A stretch of 64,000 bases of DNA from Janthinobacterium sp. J1-1 (GCF_030944405.1 NZ_CP132339.1:3162001-3226000), one strand, 5' to 3'; positions 34,066-44,403 are shown, counted from the stretch's first letter. Made by a program: numbers and translations. Notes: a model not told the origin generated them from the sequence alone.

Positions 34066-35401
34066 TCTGGAACGCCAGCCCGCCGCCGCTGCGGTTGCGC
34101 ACCTGCAGTTCGGCGCCATGGCGCAGCAGCACGCGGTCGACGATGGCCAGGCCTAACCCGGCGCCATTCGCCTGGCCGCGCGCCGTGTCGAGGCGTGTAA
34201 ACGGTTTGAGCATCTGCTCGATCTTTTCCGCCGGCACGCCGGGGCCGTGGTCCTGCACGTCGATGATCACGCGGCGCGAAGCATTGCTGCCCTTGAGCTG
34301 GCAGGCGATGTCGATTTCGGTGAACTCGCTGCCCTGCGTCTTGCCGTAGCGGCGCGCATTTTCGATCAGGTTGTTCAGCACGCGCCGCAAGTCGGTCGGA
34401 TTGCCCATCACGTGGGCGCCGTCGGCGATCGCGGTAGTGAGCTTGACGTCGGGCAGGCGCATCGCTTCGCGCGCCAGGTCGCCCAGCAGGCCGCTCATGT
34501 CGACGTCGGTAAAGCTCGACGCTTCGGTCGGCTTGGCGTAGTCGAGGAACTGGCCGATGATGTCGTCCATCTGGCCGATATCGGACTGGATGCCTTCGCG
34601 CGCTTCGTCGGACAGGTTGGCCATTTCCACTTCCAGCTGCATGCGTGCCAGCGGCGTGCGCAGGTCGTGCGAGATGCCGGCCAGGATCACCGCGCGGTCC
34701 GATTCCACCTGCTGCAAGTCGTCGACCATCTGGTTGAAGCTGCGGTTGGCCTCGATGATTTCGATCGGGCCTTTTTCCGGCAGCGGCGCCGGTTGCTTGC
34801 CCTGCGCAATCGCGCGCGCGGCCACCGTCAGGCGCGACAGAGGCAAGTTGATCAGGCTGGAAATAATCGCTGCGCCCAGCAGCGAGAGCAGCGACACCAG
34901 GCTGGCCCAGCCCAGCCACTGGAAGCCCGTCAGGCCGCGCAGGCGTTCGCGGTCCAGCATCAGCCAGTATTCGTCGTCGTCGATCTTGAAGCTGACCCAG
35001 AAGCCGGCCACGCCGTTGACGCGCGCGGAAAAGCGCGTGTCGTGGCCCAGCTTGGCTTTCACCAGCGCCTCGATGTCGGGCATCAGGTAGTTGTCGGGCG
35101 GCGGATCGATGCGGTCGTCTTCCTCCAGCGGGAAGATGCGGATGCCTTCATTGCTGACCAGGTCGAACAGCAGCTCGCGGCGCAGCTCGGGCGCCGAGTG
35201 CGTCAGCGCCGCATGCGTGATGGTGACCACGGAAATGACCTGGGCGGAAATCTGCTGCGCCTGCGGTTCGCGCTGGATCACGGAAATCATGCCGATCCAG
35301 GAGATCATGCTGACGGTGGTCAAGGTGCCAAGCAGCAAAAACGTGCGCCAGAACAGGCCGCTTTTCAGCCGCGCCAGGCTGATATCGGGAACAAGTTTCA
35401 T
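34046..35401 (-). CDS. envZ: EnvZ-type osmosensor histidine kinase
   Basis: 451-residue membrane kinase. TM1 is at about 16-42, a periplasmic domain follows to about 160, then TM2 (WLGWASLVSLLSLLGAAIIS), HAMP (LPLSRLTVAARAIAQGKQPA), DHp domain with His245 in GISHDLRTPLARMQLEVEM, and an HATPase domain (LRRVLNNLIENARRYGK, DHGPGVP, RGQANGAGLGLAIV). EnvZ phosphorylates and dephosphorylates OmpR in response to osmolarity and envelope state. It follows ompR by 16 bases in the same operon. The three-prime end overlaps the convergent Imm26-like gene. Confidence 0.93.
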   Translation of the reverse strand: MKLVPDISLARLKSGLFWRTFLLLGTLTTVSMISWIGMISVIQREPQAQQISAQVISVVTITHAALTHSAPELRRELLFDLVSNEGIRIFPLEEDDRIDPPPDNYLMPDIEALVKAKLGHDTRFSARVNGVAGFWVSFKIDDDEYWLMLDRERLRGLTGFQWLGWASLVSLLSLLGAAIISSLINLPLSRLTVAARAIAQGKQPAPLPEKGPIEIIEANRSFNQMVDDLQQVESDRAVILAGISHDLRTPLARMQLEVEMANLSDEAREGIQSDIGQMDDIIGQFLDYAKPTEASSFTDVDMSGLLGDLAREAMRLPDVKLTTAIADGAHVMGNPTDLRRVLNNLIENARRYGKTQGSEFTEIDIACQLKGSNASRRVIIDVQDHGPGVPAEKIEQMLKPFTRLDTARGQANGAGLGLAIVDRVLLRHGAELQVRNRSGGGLAFQISLPAA

Positions 35402-35417
35402 CTAGCCTCGCCAGCGA

Positions 35418-36212
35418 TCAGCGCGGCTGTCCGTCCGGAATGAAAACGTAGCCCAGGCCCCACACGGTCTGGATGAAAAGCGGGCTCGACGGATCGGGTT
35501 CGATCAGTTTGCGCAGGCGCGAGATCTGCACGTCCAGGCTGCGGTCGAATACCTCGTATTCGCGCCCGCGGGCCAGTTCCATCAGCTTTTCACGCGACAG
35601 CGGCTGGCGTGCATGGCGTGCAAACACTTTCAGTACCGAGAATTCGCCGGTCGTCAGTGGCACGGTTTCGCCGCTCTTTTTCAAGGTGCGGGTGCCCAGG
35701 TCCAGCACGAAGTCGCCGAACTCGAAGGTTTGCGGCGTTTCCGATGGGGCGCCCGGAATTTCGTCGGGACCCTTGCGGCGCAATACGGCGCCGATGCGCG
35801 CCACCAGTTCGCGTGGATTGAATGGTTTCGGCAAGTAATCATCGGCGCCCATTTCCAGGCCGACGATGCGGTCCACGTCTTCGCCCTTGGCTGTCAGCAT
35901 GATGATCGGCGTCTGGTCGCCGGCGCCGCGCAGGCGGCGGCAGATCGACAGGCCATCTTCGCCAGGCAGCATCAGGTCGAGCACCAGCAGGTCATAGCGT
36001 TCGCGCAGCCACAATTTGTTCATCGCGGTGGCGCTCTCGGCCGTGAAGACATTGAAGCCCTGTTCGGTCAGGTAGCGGCGCAGCAGGTCGCGCAAGCGGA
36101 CATCGTCATCCACCACCATGATTTTCGCCTGGTGGCCATGGATGTTTTGCGTTGTTGTATTGCTGCCGGAAGTGGAGGTTGTGGTCATTTGGGGTGTCGT
36201 GTTATCGTCCAT
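35418..36212 (-). CDS. ompR: OmpR-family response regulator
   Basis: 264-residue response regulator: receiver domain (IMVVDDDVRLRDLLRRYL, phospho-acceptor Asp79 in LLVLDLMLPGEDG, Lys in DYLPKPFNPRELVARI) and a winged-helix DNA-binding domain (RTLKKSGETVPLTTGEFSVL, DRSLDVQISRLRKLIEPDP). It regulates porin and envelope genes in its family. A Thr/Ser-rich extension of about 28 residues precedes the receiver domain; an internal start near MVVDDD would remove it but lacks support. It is transcribed with the EnvZ-like kinase downstream. TTACA repeats at about 10-base spacing in the upstream region look like OmpR sites, suggesting autoregulation. Confidence 0.93.
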   Translation of the reverse strand: MDDNTTPQMTTTSTSGSNTTTQNIHGHQAKIMVVDDDVRLRDLLRRYLTEQGFNVFTAESATAMNKLWLRERYDLLVLDLMLPGEDGLSICRRLRGAGDQTPIIMLTAKGEDVDRIVGLEMGADDYLPKPFNPRELVARIGAVLRRKGPDEIPGAPSETPQTFEFGDFVLDLGTRTLKKSGETVPLTTGEFSVLKVFARHARQPLSREKLMELARGREYEVFDRSLDVQISRLRKLIEPDPSSPLFIQTVWGLGYVFIPDGQPR

Positions 36213-36264
36213 TAGTTGCTATAGTAACGCTTGGCGCAGCATGAGCAAGCGGCTGGCGCGACCC

Positions 36265-36289
36265 ATTACATACTGTTACAAACTTTACC
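36265..36289 (-). promoter_or_regulatory. Candidate OmpR direct-repeat site upstream of ompR
   Basis: On the plus strand TTACA (36266), TTACA (36276) and TTACC (36285) are spaced 9-10 bases, reading GTAAA, TGTAACA and TGTAAT in the direction of ompR. OmpR family members bind direct repeats of this spacing. The site is 53-77 bases before the ompR start. Confidence 0.4.
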
Positions 36290-36383
36290 CAATTACTCTT
36301 ACTGCACCGTGTAAAGCATCATACACTGGGGCCACAGTGGAATTCAGCTTTATGTTTATACGGCATTGCGGAAGAGGAACTCA

Positions 36384-36770
36384 ATGAATATCGTCAGCCA
36401 AAAAATTCACACCGCTCGCAGCGCATCTTCGTCCGCACCTGCCGTGCATGTGCTGTCTTCGTTCGTCCTGTGCGCCGTACTGGCCTGTGGCGTGGCCCAG
36501 GCACAGTCGCAGCAGCCACCGCGCCGTGACGACCAGCAGCAACTGCAATCGCAGCGCTTCGAACAGCCGCAGCGCAGCAATGATAACCGTAACCGCGAAC
36601 AACGTGACGCACGCAGTTTCGATACGCGCGTGGAAGAGCAGCGCCGTAGTGGCGACGGCGCCGATGCCGCGCGCCGCACCGGCCGCATGACCCCCGATGA
36701 ACGCCGCGACCTGCGCCGCCAGATCAACGAAGTCGGCCAGGATATCTATTCCAATCCACCGCGCCGCTAA
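36384..36770 (+). CDS. Small exported Gln/Arg-rich protein, unknown function
   Basis: 128 residues; the ATG at 36384 follows AGAGGAACTCA. A long signal peptide is visible (basic start, then VLSSFVLCAVLACGVAQA/QSQ), so the mature part is periplasmic. It is highly charged and low-complexity: Gln, Arg and Asp-rich, ending with MTPDERRDLRRQINEVGQDI, a short helix often seen in small betaproteobacterial periplasmic proteins. No catalytic motif is present. It is divergent from ompR, with 171 bases between starts, so both may share control. Confidence 0.72.
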   Translation: MNIVSQKIHTARSASSSAPAVHVLSSFVLCAVLACGVAQAQSQQPPRRDDQQQLQSQRFEQPQRSNDNRNREQRDARSFDTRVEEQRRSGDGADAARRTGRMTPDERRDLRRQINEVGQDIYSNPPRR

Positions 36771-36917
36771 GCCCGGCGGGCGCTGCCTGCGGCCTGCCGC
36801 GGCCACGGATTGCGCCTGAATTTTTTTGTGTTTCCCCGCCTCGCCCGGCACGCACGCCGGGCTTCCCCGTGATATTGTTCCAGTGCAACGTGATCAGTTT
36901 CGCTATTGGGGGATGCA

Positions 36918-38789
36918 GTGAGCAATGAAGAGACACCGGTGCCTGGCGCCAACCAGGCTGGCGGCCTTGCGCCAGGCCTGTTGCAGCGCAAGGAAGGCGT
37001 GTTTTTTGACCTGTCGCTGACACCGGAACAGCTGCACTCGGCCGTCAACCAGCTATTCCAGTCCGGCATGCTGCTCGTTGGCATCGACTATCCTCTTTTC
37101 CTGATGACCTTGTACCACGCACCGGCGCCGCGCATGGCACCCAAGGGGGAAGCCGTGGTGCGTATCGCCGCCAGCGTGGCGCCATTTTCGCCGCTGCGGC
37201 GCGAGCTGTACGAACATATCAAGGTCGGCGCCGAGGTGGCCGATTGCTATTTCGAAGCCGTGCCGTCGAGCGAGGACAGCCGCGTGCCGGTGGTGCGCGA
37301 CTTCGACGAGATGGTTGCCGCGCTGTGGGCCAAGGGCGTCTACTACGGCATCGACAGCGGCGTCGTGCGCGCCATGATCGCCTCCGGCAAGGCCGAGCGC
37401 ATCACGGTGGCGCGCGCCTTGCCGCCCCAGCCGGGGCGCGATGCGCAACTGGTGGAGGTATCGCAAGGCATCCACCGTAACGACGCGCCGCGCGAGCGCT
37501 CGAACGGCCGGCTCGACCTGCTCAGTTTCAAGAACCGTTTCCCGCAAGTCAAGAAGCATGCGCGCCTGCTGTACAAGCTGCCGTCCTTCCCCGGCCTGCC
37601 CGGCCACGCGCTCGATGGCGCAGTCCTGCCGCCGCCGCCACCGCTGGAAGTCGAGCTGGCCACAGTGGCGGGCGAGGGGACCTTGGTCGAACGCTACAGC
37701 GACGGCGAATTCCTGGTGGCCGCGATGGAAGGCTATCTGAATATCGATGAGCAGGGCAAGATTTCCATCGGTAACAAGATCGTCAGCCGCGAAGGCGTCA
37801 GCAGCCGCACCACGGGCAATTTGAAGCTGCGCGCCGCCTACGAAGAGTATGGCGAAGTGCAGGAGCAGCGCCAGCTCGACGGCAGCGACATCACCATCCA
37901 CGGCCATGTATATGGCCGCCTGCATTCGCAGGGCGGCACCATCATTCTGCACAGCAACCTGGTCGGCGGCACGGCGGTCAGCGAGCAGGGCGATATCCGC
38001 GTCGATGGCGTGGCGTCCGGCGCCGTGATCCAGACGCGCAGCGGCGAAGTGCGGCTGCAGCGCGCCGAAAGCTGCGTCATTTCCGGTACCCGCGTGGTGA
38101 TCGAGCATGCCAGCAATTGCGACATCATCGCCGATGAGGTTGTCATCGAGATGGCGCTTGGCTGCGCGGTGGCGGCGCGCACCATCCACGTCGGCAGCGC
38201 CGGGTCGCGCAAGCAGATCGAAATGCGCGCCTTTCCGCTGGTGCCGGACTTGTCCCTGCTGGAACAGAAAATCGCCGACAGCGTGGCCCGCGCGGCGCAG
38301 TATGGCCAAATGCAGCGCAAGCGCCAGCAGGAAATCGACGCCATCGCGCAATTGCCCGAAGTGCGCAGCTACCTGACCCTGGCAGGCCAGTTGCGGCGCG
38401 GCGAACTGGTGTTGCAGCCAGCCCAGCAGGCGCCATACGACAAGCTGGCGGCGCGCATCGCGCCTGTGCTCAAGGAAGTGGCGCGGCTGCGGGTGGAAGT
38501 GAAACAGTCGGAAATCCTGCAGGCGCAGATGCTGGCGCTGGCCGACGAAGGCCGCTCGCAGCGCGCCGCGACGGCCGGCCAGTCGCGCTGCGTGCTGGGC
38601 CTGGTCGACGGCGACACCATCGTGCGTTCGATGGTGGTGCCGCCCGGACAGGCCAGGGTGTACGACCTGGGGCCGAAGGAAATCAAGGCCCTGCTGCACA
38701 GCGCCGTGCCCGTCACGCAGATGGTGTTTGCCGACAGCAGCGGCAGCCTGGACTGGACCTACAGTCCGCCAGCACTCGATACGATTTAA
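36918..38789 (+). CDS. FapA/DUF342 family protein
   Basis: 623 residues from the GTG at 36918, chosen because GGGGGA sits just upstream; a TTG 12 bases earlier would overlap that site. The central and C-terminal part is the DUF342/FapA beta-helix domain (GYLNIDEQGKISIGNKIVSR, ITIHGHVYGRLHSQGGTIIL, ADEVVIEMALGCAVAARTIH) followed by a coiled coil (residues about 465-560). FapA members are tied to flagellar assembly or cell polarity in some gammaproteobacteria, but many roles are untested. No flagellar structural genes adjoin it here. Its stop overlaps the end of the convergent arfB gene by four bases. Confidence 0.85.
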   Translation: MSNEETPVPGANQAGGLAPGLLQRKEGVFFDLSLTPEQLHSAVNQLFQSGMLLVGIDYPLFLMTLYHAPAPRMAPKGEAVVRIAASVAPFSPLRRELYEHIKVGAEVADCYFEAVPSSEDSRVPVVRDFDEMVAALWAKGVYYGIDSGVVRAMIASGKAERITVARALPPQPGRDAQLVEVSQGIHRNDAPRERSNGRLDLLSFKNRFPQVKKHARLLYKLPSFPGLPGHALDGAVLPPPPPLEVELATVAGEGTLVERYSDGEFLVAAMEGYLNIDEQGKISIGNKIVSREGVSSRTTGNLKLRAAYEEYGEVQEQRQLDGSDITIHGHVYGRLHSQGGTIILHSNLVGGTAVSEQGDIRVDGVASGAVIQTRSGEVRLQRAESCVISGTRVVIEHASNCDIIADEVVIEMALGCAVAARTIHVGSAGSRKQIEMRAFPLVPDLSLLEQKIADSVARAAQYGQMQRKRQQEIDAIAQLPEVRSYLTLAGQLRRGELVLQPAQQAPYDKLAARIAPVLKEVARLRVEVKQSEILQAQMLALADEGRSQRAATAGQSRCVLGLVDGDTIVRSMVVPPGQARVYDLGPKEIKALLHSAVPVTQMVFADSSGSLDWTYSPPALDTI

Positions 38790-39184
38790 TCCGTCACCTT
38801 GCCGCGCGACTGCTTGAGCGCGCTGTGCGTGCTCTTGCTGTCCAGGCGCCGCCGCTGCGAGCCGCGCGTGGGCTTGGTGGCGCGCCGCACGGCCGGCAGG
38901 AAGGTCACGCTGTCGATGATTTCCTGCAGCCGGCGCAAGGCTTCTTCCTTGTTCTGTTCCTGGCTGCGCGATTGCTGCGCCTTCAACACCAGCACGCCGT
39001 CCTTGCTGATGCGGCTGTCGCGCAAGGCCAGCAGCCGCTCCTTGTACGCGTCCGGCAGCGACGAGGCGGCGATGGCAAAGCGCAAATGGATGGCGCTCGA
39101 CACCTTGTTGACGTTTTGCCCGCCCGGCCCCTGGGCGCGGATGGCGGACAATTCGACTTCGTCGGGATTGATAAGGTGTTGCAT
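38786..39184 (-). CDS. arfB: Ribosome rescue factor ArfB (YaeJ)
   Basis: 132-residue peptidyl-tRNA hydrolase that frees stalled ribosomes lacking a stop codon. The GGQ motif is intact in RAQGPGGQNVNKVSS (residues about 15-29), as in class I release factors. The basic C-terminal tail (TKPTRGSQRRRLDSKSTHS) that enters the empty mRNA channel is also present. Length is close to that of Escherichia coli ArfB. The start MQHLINPDEVELSAIRAQG is at 39184, with AGG upstream. It is a single-gene unit, convergent with the FapA-like gene and divergent from the CheW-like gene. Confidence 0.93.
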   Translation of the reverse strand: MQHLINPDEVELSAIRAQGPGGQNVNKVSSAIHLRFAIAASSLPDAYKERLLALRDSRISKDGVLVLKAQQSRSQEQNKEEALRRLQEIIDSVTFLPAVRRATKPTRGSQRRRLDSKSTHSALKQSRGKVTD

Positions 39185-39358
39185 GGCCAGCCTGCGGTGG
39201 AATAAGGCAGTCATTGTAAACCAGGCAGGGCGGCGGCGATGTGCCGGCGCAAACGATGATGATCTTGCTGGAAGTGTCCTACAAGCAATTTGATGTTCCA
39301 CAACGCCGGCACAGGCAAGCTGGTTAGCATGAGGCTTCCGAACCTCGAAAGGACGCTC

Positions 39359-39832
39359 ATGCAGCCCACGACGACGCCAGCTGCCGCGGAAACGGCGGAC
39401 TACCTGAGTTTTCGCCTCGGCGGACTCGATTACGGCCTGCCATACAGCCGCGTACGCGAATTGCGCCCGTTCAGGGAGCTGGACCGCTTTTCGTCGGACG
39501 GTGCGCTGCTGCACGGCGTGGCCGTCTCGCGCGGCATGATCATCCCCATCGTCGACATGCGCGCCGCCTTCGGCACGGCCAGGCAGGCGCCCGATCCGGC
39601 GCTCGAGGTGATCATCTTGCAACTGAGCAGCTGCGTGATGGGCATGCTGGTCGACGCCGTGACCGGTGTCGTCAGCCTGTCCAGGGTTGATATCCATCCG
39701 GTGCCGGGCCTCGGTGCGGCGGAAGCGGACTACCTGATCGGCGTGGCCCTGGCGCCGGGTCGGCGTTTGATCCTGATCGATATCGACCGGCTGATGGCGA
39801 TCCGCACCAGCCAGCCGGTGCGGGTGGCGTAG
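39359..39832 (+). CDS. CheW-like adaptor protein
   Basis: 157 residues; AAAGGA before the ATG at 39359 fixes the start (an ATG at 39329 is less supported). A single CheW domain: YLSFRLGGLDYGLPYSRVRE, VSRGMIIPIVDMRAAFG, VIILQLSSCVMGMLVDAVTG and GVALAPGRRLILIDIDRLM. CheW proteins couple chemoreceptors to CheA kinases. No cheA, cheY or receptor gene is adjacent, so this is a solitary adaptor, perhaps serving an array elsewhere. Confidence 0.88.
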   Translation: MQPTTTPAAAETADYLSFRLGGLDYGLPYSRVRELRPFRELDRFSSDGALLHGVAVSRGMIIPIVDMRAAFGTARQAPDPALEVIILQLSSCVMGMLVDAVTGVVSLSRVDIHPVPGLGAAEADYLIGVALAPGRRLILIDIDRLMAIRTSQPVRVA

Positions 39833-39869
39833 ACGGCTTGCGCCGTCTTTCATGGGATGCTGTTGATGC

Positions 39870-41861
39870 TTAGCCCGCCAGCTTTTCCAGCTGATCCTGC
39901 AGATCGAGCCATTCCGCTTCCAGCTGCGCCAGGTCCTTGGTGAAGAAGGTCTGGTCGGCCAGCAGTTGCTTCAATTTCGCCTTGTTGGCGGCGTCATAGA
40001 TGGTCGGCTCGCCCAGCTTGGCGTCGGTTTCCGCCTTTTGCGCATTGCGCTTGGCGATCTGCTCTTCCTGGCGCTTGATCTTGTTTTCGATCGGCTTGCG
40101 CAGGGCGGCCGTTTTCTGACGGTCTTCCGCTTCCTTGCGCTTGTCGCGTACGGGGGCGGCAGGCGCGGCGGCCGCGACAGGAGAGACCACCGGGAAATCG
40201 GTCTTGTTGGCCTTGCCGGCCGCCGGCAGCACGTCGGTGCCCTTGCCCAGCTTGGTCTTGAACAGCCAGTCCTTGTAATCGTCCAGGTCGCCGTCGAACG
40301 GCTGCAGCTTGCCGTCGGCAACGATGATAAATTCGTCGGTGGTGGCGCGCAGCAGGTGGCGATCGTGCGATACCACCACCAGCGTGCCTTCGAACTGGGC
40401 CAGCGCTTCGGTCAGCGCTTCGCGTGTTTCCAGGTCCAAATGGTTGGTCGGTTCATCGAGCAGCAGCAAATTCGGCCGTTGCCAGACAATCAGCGCCAGC
40501 GCCAGGCGGGCTTTTTCGCCGCCCGAGAACGGCGCGATCGAGGCGGTGACCATATTGCCGGGGAAATTGAAGCCACCGAGGAAGTTGCGCAGTTCCTGCT
40601 CGCGCGTGGTCGGCGCGATCTTCGACAAATGCCACAGTGGCGATTCGTCATGGCGCAGCATTTCCACCTGGTGCTGGGCGAAGTAGCCGATGTTCAGGCC
40701 CTTGCCCATGGTGGCGTCGCCCGTCAACGGCGTCAGCTCGCCGGCGATGGTCTTGATCAGGGTCGATTTGCCGGCGCCGTTCTGGCCCAGCAAGCCGATG
40801 CGCTGGCCGATCTGCAGCGAAAACTTGATGCCATTGACGATGGTTTTATGCGTGATGTCGCCGGTCGCTTCATCTTCGATCTTGTAGCCCGCATCGACGT
40901 CTTCCATCACCAGCAGCGGATTCGGCGCGGAGAGCGGCTCGCGGAATTCGAACGAGAACTCGGCGGCGGCGCGCAATGGCGCCAGCTCTTCCATCTTGGC
41001 CAGCGCCTTCATGCGGCTCTGCGCCTGGCGAGCCTTGGAGGCTTGCGCCTTGAAGCGGTTCACGAACGACTCCAGGTGGGCGCGTTTGCGCTGCTGCTTT
41101 TCCAGCGCGCCGGCGGCCAGGATCATTTGCGCCGCGCGCTGGCGCTCGAAGCTCGAATAGTTGCCCGAATAGCGTTTCAGCTTGCGTTCGTCGATATGCA
41201 CCACCACGTTCACCACTTCGTCGAGGAAGTCGCGATCGTGCGAAATGATCAGCAGGGTGCCGGCATAGCGTTTCAGCCAGTCTTCCAGCCAGATGATGGC
41301 GTCCAGATCCAGGTGATTGGTCGGTTCATCGAGCAGCAGCAGGTCGGACGGGCACATCAGCGCTTGCGCCAGGTTCAGGCGCATGCGCCAGCCGCCCGAG
41401 AAGCTGGCCACCGGCTGCTGCATCTGGTCCAGGGTAAAGCCCAGGCCCAGCAGCAATTGCTCGCCGCGCGACTGCACCGTGTAGGCGTCGGCGTCGGCCA
41501 GCGCGCTGTACATATTGCCGATGGCGATGCCGTTTTCCGTGGTTTCCGGTTGGGATTCCAGGTACGCCAGTTCCGCTTCCAGTTTGCGCAAGGTGGCGTC
41601 GCCGTCGATCGCGTAATCGAGCGCGGCGCGGTCCAGCGGCGGGGTTTCCTGCGCTACGTAAGCCACGCGCCATTTGGCCGGGAAATCGATTTCGCCCTGG
41701 TCAGGGTGCAGCTCGCCGCGCATCATCGCGAACAGGCTCGATTTGCCCGCGCCATTGGCACCGATCAGGCCGATCTTGTCGCCCGGGTTGAGGGTGACGT
41801 CGACTTGTTCGAGCAACGGTTTGATGCCGCGCATCAGGCTTACTTGTAGGAAACGTATCAT
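39870..41861 (-). CDS. ABC-F ATPase (YheS-like)
   Basis: 663-residue soluble tandem ABC ATPase of the ABC-F class, which act on the ribosome rather than as transporters. Two nucleotide-binding domains each have a Walker A (GANGAGKSS, GQNGAGKST), a signature (SFSGGWRMRLNLAQAL, PFSGGEKARLALALI) and a Walker B (LLLLDEPTNHLDL twice). The linker between them is the basic helical arm typical of ABC-F (LEKQQRKRAHLESFVNRFKAQ). The C-terminus is a Lys/Glu coiled coil. The N-terminal MIRFLQVSLMRGIKPLLEQV and PAKWRVAYVAQETPPLDRAA track YheS more closely than EttA or Uup. A palindromic repeat lies upstream, between it and prmB. Confidence 0.92.
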   Translation of the reverse strand: MIRFLQVSLMRGIKPLLEQVDVTLNPGDKIGLIGANGAGKSSLFAMMRGELHPDQGEIDFPAKWRVAYVAQETPPLDRAALDYAIDGDATLRKLEAELAYLESQPETTENGIAIGNMYSALADADAYTVQSRGEQLLLGLGFTLDQMQQPVASFSGGWRMRLNLAQALMCPSDLLLLDEPTNHLDLDAIIWLEDWLKRYAGTLLIISHDRDFLDEVVNVVVHIDERKLKRYSGNYSSFERQRAAQMILAAGALEKQQRKRAHLESFVNRFKAQASKARQAQSRMKALAKMEELAPLRAAAEFSFEFREPLSAPNPLLVMEDVDAGYKIEDEATGDITHKTIVNGIKFSLQIGQRIGLLGQNGAGKSTLIKTIAGELTPLTGDATMGKGLNIGYFAQHQVEMLRHDESPLWHLSKIAPTTREQELRNFLGGFNFPGNMVTASIAPFSGGEKARLALALIVWQRPNLLLLDEPTNHLDLETREALTEALAQFEGTLVVVSHDRHLLRATTDEFIIVADGKLQPFDGDLDDYKDWLFKTKLGKGTDVLPAAGKANKTDFPVVSPVAAAAPAAPVRDKRKEAEDRQKTAALRKPIENKIKRQEEQIAKRNAQKAETDAKLGEPTIYDAANKAKLKQLLADQTFFTKDLAQLEAEWLDLQDQLEKLAG

Positions 41862-41897
41862 TTTTTTCTTTGTGATTTAACCCAAGGGCGCACACCT

Positions 41898-41924
41898 GGG
41901 GTCGGACCCTGAGGGTCCGACCCC
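41898..41924. repeat. REP-like palindrome, copy 1
   Basis: Perfect 12-base inverted repeat GGGGTCGGACCC/GGGTCCGACCCC with a 3-base loop, followed by GGCCTTTGCTGGTGGGT. Related copies lie at 51403 and 56398. It sits between prmB and the ABC-F gene. Confidence 0.88.
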
Positions 41925-41964
41925 GGCCTTTGCTGGTGGGTTGAGTAGGTAATGCGTTAGTCAA

Positions 41965-42855
41965 TCAAACCAGTTTCAATTGCTCAGCCGTCAGCAAAAA
42001 CACCATGTCGTCGCCGGCACTCGTCGTCAGCCAGGTCAGGCCCAGTTCGCCAAAAGCCGCTTCCGCGTATTCGCGCTCATTGCCGATCTCGATCATCAGA
42101 ATGCCGTCGTCGGTCAGGCGCTCGGCCGCGCCGGCGATAATCTTGCGCACCAGGTCCATGCCGTCGCTGCCGCCATCCAGGGCGATCTGCGGCTCGGCCA
42201 GGTATTCCTGCGGCAGGCTGCGCATCGATTGCGAATTGACGTAAGGCGGGTTGCTGACGATCAGGTTGTATTTCTTGGCTGGCACGTTGGCGTACAGGTC
42301 GGACTCGATCAGGTTGATGCGCGAGGCCAGTTTGTACGTGTCGACGTTGCGCTTGGCCACCGCCAGCGCGTCGGCCGAAATATCGACCGCATCGACCGTG
42401 GCGCTCGGGAAGGCGTCGGCCATCATGATCGACAGGCAACCGGAGCCGGTGCACAGTTCGAGGATGTTTTCCACCGATTCCGGTTCCGGCACCCACGGTG
42501 AAAAGTAGTCGGGGATCAGTTCGGCGATAAACGAACGCGGCACGATCACGCGCTCGTCGACGTAGAAGTTATACGTGCCCAGCCACGCTTCGCGCGTGAT
42601 GTAGGCGGCCGGCACGCGGTCGATGCTGCGGCGGTCGATCACGTTCATCACGGCGGCCACTTCCGATTGCAGCAGCTTGGCGTCCAGGAACGGTTCGAGC
42701 TTGTCGAGCGGCAGCTTCAGCGTGTGCAGGATCAGATAGGCCGCCTCGTCGAACGCCTCGGCGCTGCCATGGCCGAAAAACAGCTTGGCGGTATTGAAAC
42801 GGGTGGTGGCGTAGCGCAGCAGGTCGCGTGGCGTGGTAAACGGATTCGGGGTCAT
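41965..42855 (-). CDS. prmB: Ribosomal protein L3 glutamine methyltransferase PrmB
   Basis: 296-residue SAM-dependent N5-glutamine methyltransferase that modifies ribosomal protein L3. The catalytic NPPY motif is present in LIVSNPPYVNSQSMRSLPQE, and the SAM-binding segment ILELCTGSGCLSIMMADAFP follows the family. The sequence after NPPY (EYLAEPQIALDGGSDGMDLV) matches PrmB rather than the release-factor enzyme PrmC. It follows dapE by 54 bases and is the last gene of the dap cluster, a gene order common in betaproteobacteria. Confidence 0.93.
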   Translation of the reverse strand: MTPNPFTTPRDLLRYATTRFNTAKLFFGHGSAEAFDEAAYLILHTLKLPLDKLEPFLDAKLLQSEVAAVMNVIDRRSIDRVPAAYITREAWLGTYNFYVDERVIVPRSFIAELIPDYFSPWVPEPESVENILELCTGSGCLSIMMADAFPSATVDAVDISADALAVAKRNVDTYKLASRINLIESDLYANVPAKKYNLIVSNPPYVNSQSMRSLPQEYLAEPQIALDGGSDGMDLVRKIIAGAAERLTDDGILMIEIGNEREYAEAAFGELGLTWLTTSAGDDMVFLLTAEQLKLV

Positions 42856-42909
42856 GGCATTCTCGAAAAGACGGTGTTCTGGCCCGCCTTGACGGGCCTC
42901 GGTAGTGAG

Positions 42910-44049
<1,140 letters not shown>

Positions 44050-44403
44050 TCAGGCGGCAAAAAGAGTGGTGTACTGGGCATCGGAAAACGCCACGCTGAA
44101 CTGGCCGTCGCGGTCCAGCACGGGGCGCTTGATGATGGATGGGTTTTCCAGCATCAGGTCAAGCGCACTGGCGGCGTCGACAATGCCCGCCTTGCGCTCG
44201 TCGGAAAGAGCGCGCCAGGTCGTGCCCTTCTTGTTGACCAGCACATCCCACGGCAATTGCGTCAGCCACTGCTCGACGGTGGCCCGTTCCAGGCCGTGCT
44301 TCTTGAAGTCGTGAAAGGTAAAGGCGTGCTGATGGCTATCGAGCCAGGTACGGGCTTTTTTGACGGTATCGCAGTTGGGGATGCCGTAGAGTGTGATGGT
44401 CAT
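44050..44403 (-). CDS. ArsC/Spx-like reductase (YffB type)
   Basis: 117-residue thioredoxin-fold protein of the ArsC family. It starts MTITLYGIPNCDTVKKARTWL with a single cysteine (Cys11) in the position of the ArsC active-site cysteine, and ends with the family's QFSVAFSDAQYTTLF region. The form matches YffB-type proteins, which lack the full arsenate-reductase set and are of uncertain substrate. It sits 3 bases before dapE, as it commonly does in betaproteobacteria, with no arsenic resistance genes near. Confidence 0.88.
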   Translation of the reverse strand: MTITLYGIPNCDTVKKARTWLDSHQHAFTFHDFKKHGLERATVEQWLTQLPWDVLVNKKGTTWRALSDERKAGIVDAASALDLMLENPSIIKRPVLDRDGQFSVAFSDAQYTTLFAA

